NCBI GenBank assembly: GCA_030740295.1
Contig: JASLXP010000744.1
Location: 1-8,612, forward strand
Direction of reading: 5' to 3'
Origin: Planctomycetota bacterium
Lineage (GTDB): Bacteria; Planctomycetota; PUPC01; JACPCR01
Length of the DNA: 8,612 nucleotides
Shown here: positions 6,901 to 8,612 of the stretch, piece by piece
Numbering within the stretch: position 1 is the first letter of the stretch
Layout of the letters: each line of letters starts with the position of its first letter
Translations under genes and position numbers: made by a program
The notes under the pieces: model-generated
Seen by the model: only the letters and a program-made list of their open reading frames with translations
What the model was told of the DNA's origin: nothing
Databases searched by the model: none

Positions 6901-8101
6901 CGCCGATGACCGACCAGGCATACGCACCCGGGTACCATCCCCAGAACAGGTTCTTCCACGGCTTGATCACCTGGAACATGCACTTAACTACCCTCGCCGG
7001 CTCGCCAATGAGCTGCCCGGAGTCGCACAGCGTCTCACCGCCACCGAGGCCACCTGTTCCCCGAATCCCGTGTCCCCATTCGTGGAACAACGCATGCCAG
7101 GATCCATCCCCGCCACTGCTGGCGCCATAGCCGCCTCCGGCGCCGCGACCCAGGGTCTTTCCATCTTTCTTCGTCCCGCCGACAATCAGGCGGTATTTGT
7201 ACTTCGGCTTTTCCGGCGGATGCTCCCAGAAGAACATCAGGTGGCCACTGTGTTCCAGGTATGCCCACCAATCCTCCCATCCTCGCATGATGAGTTTCCG
7301 TCGACGCTCGGCGCCCTTCTTGTCGTCCCAGTTCAGCCAGCGCGAGCCGCCACCGTCATCCGGCGGTTCACTGCCCAGCGTTGCGGTAAAATGCTTGCTG
7401 CTGATGTGCGTGGTCCCCGGAGTGTAGAGCGGGTTGTCGGAAAGTGATTCGTTTATGTTGTGGGCCGCGGGGATTCGCTCGATCCCTTCCTCGAAGGTGT
7501 TGTCGCGAAGGACCTTCATCTGTTTTTCGTAGAGCTTGGTGATGTACAGTTCATCTTCGTCGCTGAAACTGCCGCGTGTGAAGCAGCGCTTGCGACCATC
7601 GGGCAAGCGCAGCACAACGGCGGGTGCGAACGGTTTTTCGAGGTCATCGCCCCACGGGTCGTTGATAGCGCCAAGTCCGCGGAAGCCCAGCAGGTGCGCT
7701 TTGAATTGTTTCTTGCCGCGCAGTGAGAGGGGCCACCACCGAGCCGACTTCCGATCCATCTTTTTCCGTCCCGTATCGTCCAACTGACTGATGACTCGTG
7801 CGGCGGCCGTCATACTCTCGGGACGGATCGTCCAGGTGCGGGGCTTACTTTTGGGTTCCTCGATGTAGTCGACGCCCTTCTTGGGCCACCATTGCACGAC
7901 GCGAAGCTGATAGCCTTCGCCGGGCGTCTGTTTGATCACATCACGCGAGACGTCGTCGCGCAGTGCACCTCGCAACTTGATCCGCTCGAAGAGTGGCGCC
8001 TTCCTGGCCAGCTTCTTGTCGATCTTCGATTCGCCCACGATTGCGCCCTGGGCAACCAAGCCCACAAGGGTCGCCATCAAGATCAAGCGTTGACAACTCA
8101 T
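3953..8101 (-). CDS. Giant secreted Svx/AvrXca-like (DUF6055) putative zinc metallopeptidase with beta-helix, LamG and coiled-coil tail
   Basis: The product has 1382 residues from ATG 8101. Residues 1-23 are a signal peptide. Residues ~225-470 resemble the Svx/AvrXca catalytic region: NPLYTPGTTHISSKHF (223-238), then HEWGHG at 340-345, an HExxH zinc motif (H340, E341, H344) with E356 or E367 as possible third ligand. A beta-rich region follows (~495-690). Nine consecutive hexapeptides start at V693 (VADSAQ VAATAY VGPHAM ...), typical of a left-handed beta-helix and preceded by HPNGGGW as in Svx relatives. A LamG-like module spans ~820-995. Residues ~1005-1345 are Lys/Glu/Arg-rich and strongly helical, probably coiled coil, ending with SLPWPTTVDWDGR and an aromatic/basic C-terminus. 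AAGGA (8107-8111) with 5-base spacing selects ATG 8101 over an in-frame ATG at 8176, which would bury the signal peptide. It is first in the operon, 11 bases before the SUMF1-like gene. The role, cleavage of an extracellular protein or glycoprotein, is inferred from the family; family assignment needs a profile search. Confidence 0.75.
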   Translation of the reverse strand: MSCQRLILMATLVGLVAQGAIVGESKIDKKLARKAPLFERIKLRGALRDDVSRDVIKQTPGEGYQLRVVQWWPKKGVDYIEEPKSKPRTWTIRPESMTAAARVISQLDDTGRKKMDRKSARWWPLSLRGKKQFKAHLLGFRGLGAINDPWGDDLEKPFAPAVVLRLPDGRKRCFTRGSFSDEDELYITKLYEKQMKVLRDNTFEEGIERIPAAHNINESLSDNPLYTPGTTHISSKHFTATLGSEPPDDGGGSRWLNWDDKKGAERRRKLIMRGWEDWWAYLEHSGHLMFFWEHPPEKPKYKYRLIVGGTKKDGKTLGRGAGGGYGASSGGDGSWHALFHEWGHGIRGTGGLGGGETLCDSGQLIGEPARVVKCMFQVIKPWKNLFWGWYPGAYAWSVIGDDPNWGYAFSFAIVQLMSDNEATPMHIIARVGEKRGLFKDGIRETGDLLAQVGARFAEFDNEIQMGLRAHFCMPNRVSLVELDREKRRYRSDPKFAPEAFGVNLVRLIADKGAAELTVDFAGHYDPETFSDWRACIVAVDSEGKCRYSPLWNKGKMSIKVQPGDRRYWLSVTATPTALSPASDLIRRYDTHVVYQGGFGYRYPYDVTLSGCRAGTPHTTLFEDDVVNQAGIFAGRRVQRYDGEGLLSAAIPVTDPEQCKQLEEALAGLDDHENAQWHLRNSRGKRHPNGGGWVADSAQVAATAYVGPHAMVLDKAKVLDNAVIDDYVIAYGDVVFKDNARAFGKLAIEKGLHSGNARLYIRNENKSSAQKVNPEDDTDAPQRRLGPLTGTAAFQANYECFQPEAVLLEDHYNERSGTIYGSHRDDRIFFDGVLIGNPGFTYDGAEQGALTFNAKGQWAEMPGEMADLEIITVDMRLKVDSDKQQTLWMFGNDEQNRLSLSVAGGQLVIAGNAGDVQAECRGGKVIRGAWTVVRAELDGKTMRLFQDGKNVAEIKTGFRASDAFAPGKVRMATMAAGFGGISPMAGAVDYLRVLTEVYEDFSKVEVPLVNSRRIGPKVYERFKKKYIDTDYEAKRKEFSGNLAKEHPLTAYYDKYAAAVGKRKEELSASAAERINEINDAVEALKDRRDEIYREINEARKNDEAYQKLVAELRPKQQEVQKKLREIQESYPGYKEASAAEHVLNRQHNELRKTAEAELKKDPKYIALEERIEEQRKKVDAAPHHSSERRKLNDELHHKMYRARNEIINRRHSRLAGARELERQRQKARERSEQLRRATRETAEHRKLNEENHRLGRQMHYKPDPELDAERKRIDRDIHDIPRREIGKAKGAAMAETNALEAQLLRKSGWSGQLATVSKRILDGHTPHVPDDIAQLETAKKLQSLPWPTTVDWDGRARYESNKKAMAQPVMQHYLKRMKPWMYK

Positions 8102-8204
8102 GCTTTTCCTTTCGGAAAGAGGAAATATCCGCGAGCCCAAAATCTCGCAGCCATCAAAGGTACTTCCGCACGACACGATTAGCGGTTACCAAATCGGGAA
8201 GAAC
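8102..8204 (-). promoter_or_regulatory. Leader between the repeat array and the first gene; promoter expected but not seen
   Basis: This is the only unique non-coding stretch upstream of the first gene, so the operon promoter or 5' leader should lie here or in the repeats. I see no convincing -35/-10 pair. The segment around 8178-8195 (AGCGGTTACCAAA on the plus strand) has a vague resemblance to one half of a LacI-family operator, too weak to call. Confidence 0.3.
8107..8111 (-). promoter_or_regulatory. Ribosome binding site of the giant peptidase gene
   Basis: AAGGA within an AAAGGAAAA tract lies 5 bases before ATG 8101 and identifies this ATG, which opens directly onto the signal peptide, as the start. 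Confidence 0.7.
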
Positions 8205-8320
8205 GACCCCTGTGGGCTTGCCCCACAGGTGAAGGAGGTTGAACAGTTAGAAGCGGGCGAGATTGTCCAAAGACCCCCGTGAACTCGCCTCACGGGTGAA
8301 TCAGGTTGAAAGGTTAGCTC
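8205..8320 (-). repeat. Two minus-oriented copies of the ~67-68-bp hairpin repeat
   Basis: Two diverged units begin at 8205 and 8272, 67 bases apart. Each contains, in minus-strand order, a TTCAACC-x4-TTCACC-like flank, an 8-bp hairpin with a 5-base loop and GGGGTC. Copy A pairs CCTGTGGG (8209-8216) with CCCACAGG (8222-8229), a perfect stem with loop CTTGC on the plus strand (GCAAG on the minus). Copy B pairs 8276-8283 with 8289-8296; on the minus strand this is CCCGTGAG/TTCACGGG with loop GCGAG and one G-U pair. Flanks match the plus-oriented copies to the right, while the stems differ in sequence and keep pairing. Confidence 0.8.
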
Positions 8321-8356
8321 AGGAGCCAGGGAGGAAACCATTCAACCTGATTCACC
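8295..8356. repeat. 21-bp inverted repeat at the junction of the two array halves
   Basis: The arm at 8295-8315 is the reverse complement of 8336-8356 with a single A/A mismatch (16 pairs, mismatch, 4 pairs) around a 20-base loop. It arises because the last minus-oriented copy and the first plus-oriented copy face each other, and it could form a large hairpin or cruciform. No T-tract follows. Confidence 0.8.
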
Positions 8357-8592
8357 TGCCAGGCAAGCTGGCAAGGGGTCTTTCCATTTCATTCTCCCCT
8401 TCTAACCATTCAACCTGATTCACCTGCCAGGCAAGCTGGCAAGGGGTCTTTCTGTTTCATTCTCCCCTTCTAACCATTCAACCTGATTCACCTGCCAGGC
8501 AAGCTGGCAAGGGGTCTTTCCGTTTCATTCTCCCCTTCTAACCATTCAACCTGATTCACCTGCCAGGCAAGCTGGCAAGGGGTCTTTCTGTC
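8336..8592 (+). repeat. Four plus-oriented tandem copies of the 68-bp hairpin repeat
   Basis: Units start at 8336, 8404, 8472 and 8540, exactly 68 bases apart; the fourth loses similarity after about 50 bases. Units are nearly identical, differing mainly where TTTCC-A/G-TTTC alternates with TTTCTGTTTC. Each holds the stem TGCCAG-GCAAG-CTGGCA (first copy 8357-8373), extendable to CC/GG across a bulged A, flanked by TTCAACCTGATTCACC and GGGGTCTTT. All frames are broken by stops and the period is not a multiple of three, so the array is not coding. Confidence 0.9.
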
Positions 8593-8612
8593 CACTCAAA
8601 TAGTAACTTTTT

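Noticed and set aside
8102..8176. In-frame upstream ATG at 8176 for the giant gene
   Set aside because: It adds 25 residues before a clear signal peptide and has no purine-rich ribosome site; ATG 8101 has AAGGA at proper spacing.
8178..8195. LacI-family operator-like sequence upstream of the first gene
   Set aside because: Only one half resembles the consensus and the dyad is poor; it could be chance.
8357..8380. Rho-independent terminators in the hairpin repeats
   Set aside because: The stems are short and the following sequence is AGGGGTCTTTCC rather than a run of T.
8336..8592. CRISPR array
   Set aside because: The 68-bp units are near identical throughout, with no unique spacers between repeats, and no cas genes are visible.

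Overview
The window holds one block of five genes, all on the minus strand, so they read from right to left. They have strong purine-rich ribosome binding sites and very tight junctions. The content suggests an uncultured, carbohydrate- and polymer-degrading bacterium of the PVC/Planctomycetota-Lentisphaerota-Hydrogenedentota kind: secreted multidomain proteins with LamG modules, a SUMF1-like secreted protein, a uroporphyrinogen-decarboxylase-like protein and a PcRGLX-type domain, plus degenerate short repeats between genes. This placement is inference from gene content; no rRNA or marker gene is present.

Layout in transcription order. (a) 8612-8102 is non-coding: six copies of a ~68-bp hairpin repeat (four on the plus strand, two inverted), then a ~100-bp leader. 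(b) 8101-3953 encodes a giant secreted protein of 1382 residues with an HEWGH zinc-peptidase motif (Svx/AvrXca, DUF6055-like), a hexapeptide beta-helix segment, a LamG-like module and a ~350-residue charged helical tail. (c) Eleven bases later, 3941-2826 encodes a secreted SUMF1/FGE-sulfatase-domain protein without the catalytic cysteine pair. (d) 2825-2702 is a 124-bp spacer made largely of degenerate heptamers and an interrupted palindrome. (e) 2701-1535 encodes a cytoplasmic URO-D superfamily protein with altered metal-site residues. (f) 1538-1236 encodes a 100-residue stand-alone piece of the N-terminal domain of PcRGLX/YetA-like rhamnogalacturonan lyases, joined to both neighbours by ATGA stop/start overlaps. 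(g) 1239 to beyond the left edge encodes a secreted LamG plus fibronectin-III-like protein, truncated by the window.

Functional reading. Genes (b), (c) and (g) are predicted to be exported and look like a surface or extracellular set for binding and cutting a glycoprotein or polysaccharide-rich substrate. (e) and (f) lack signal peptides; URO-D-like and PcRGLX-like genes suggest a link to sugar or methylated-compound metabolism, but no pathway can be assigned. The most unusual observations are the hairpin repeat family, whose stems change with compensation while the flanks stay fixed, the domain architecture of the 1382-residue protein, and the doubly coupled PcRGLX fragment.
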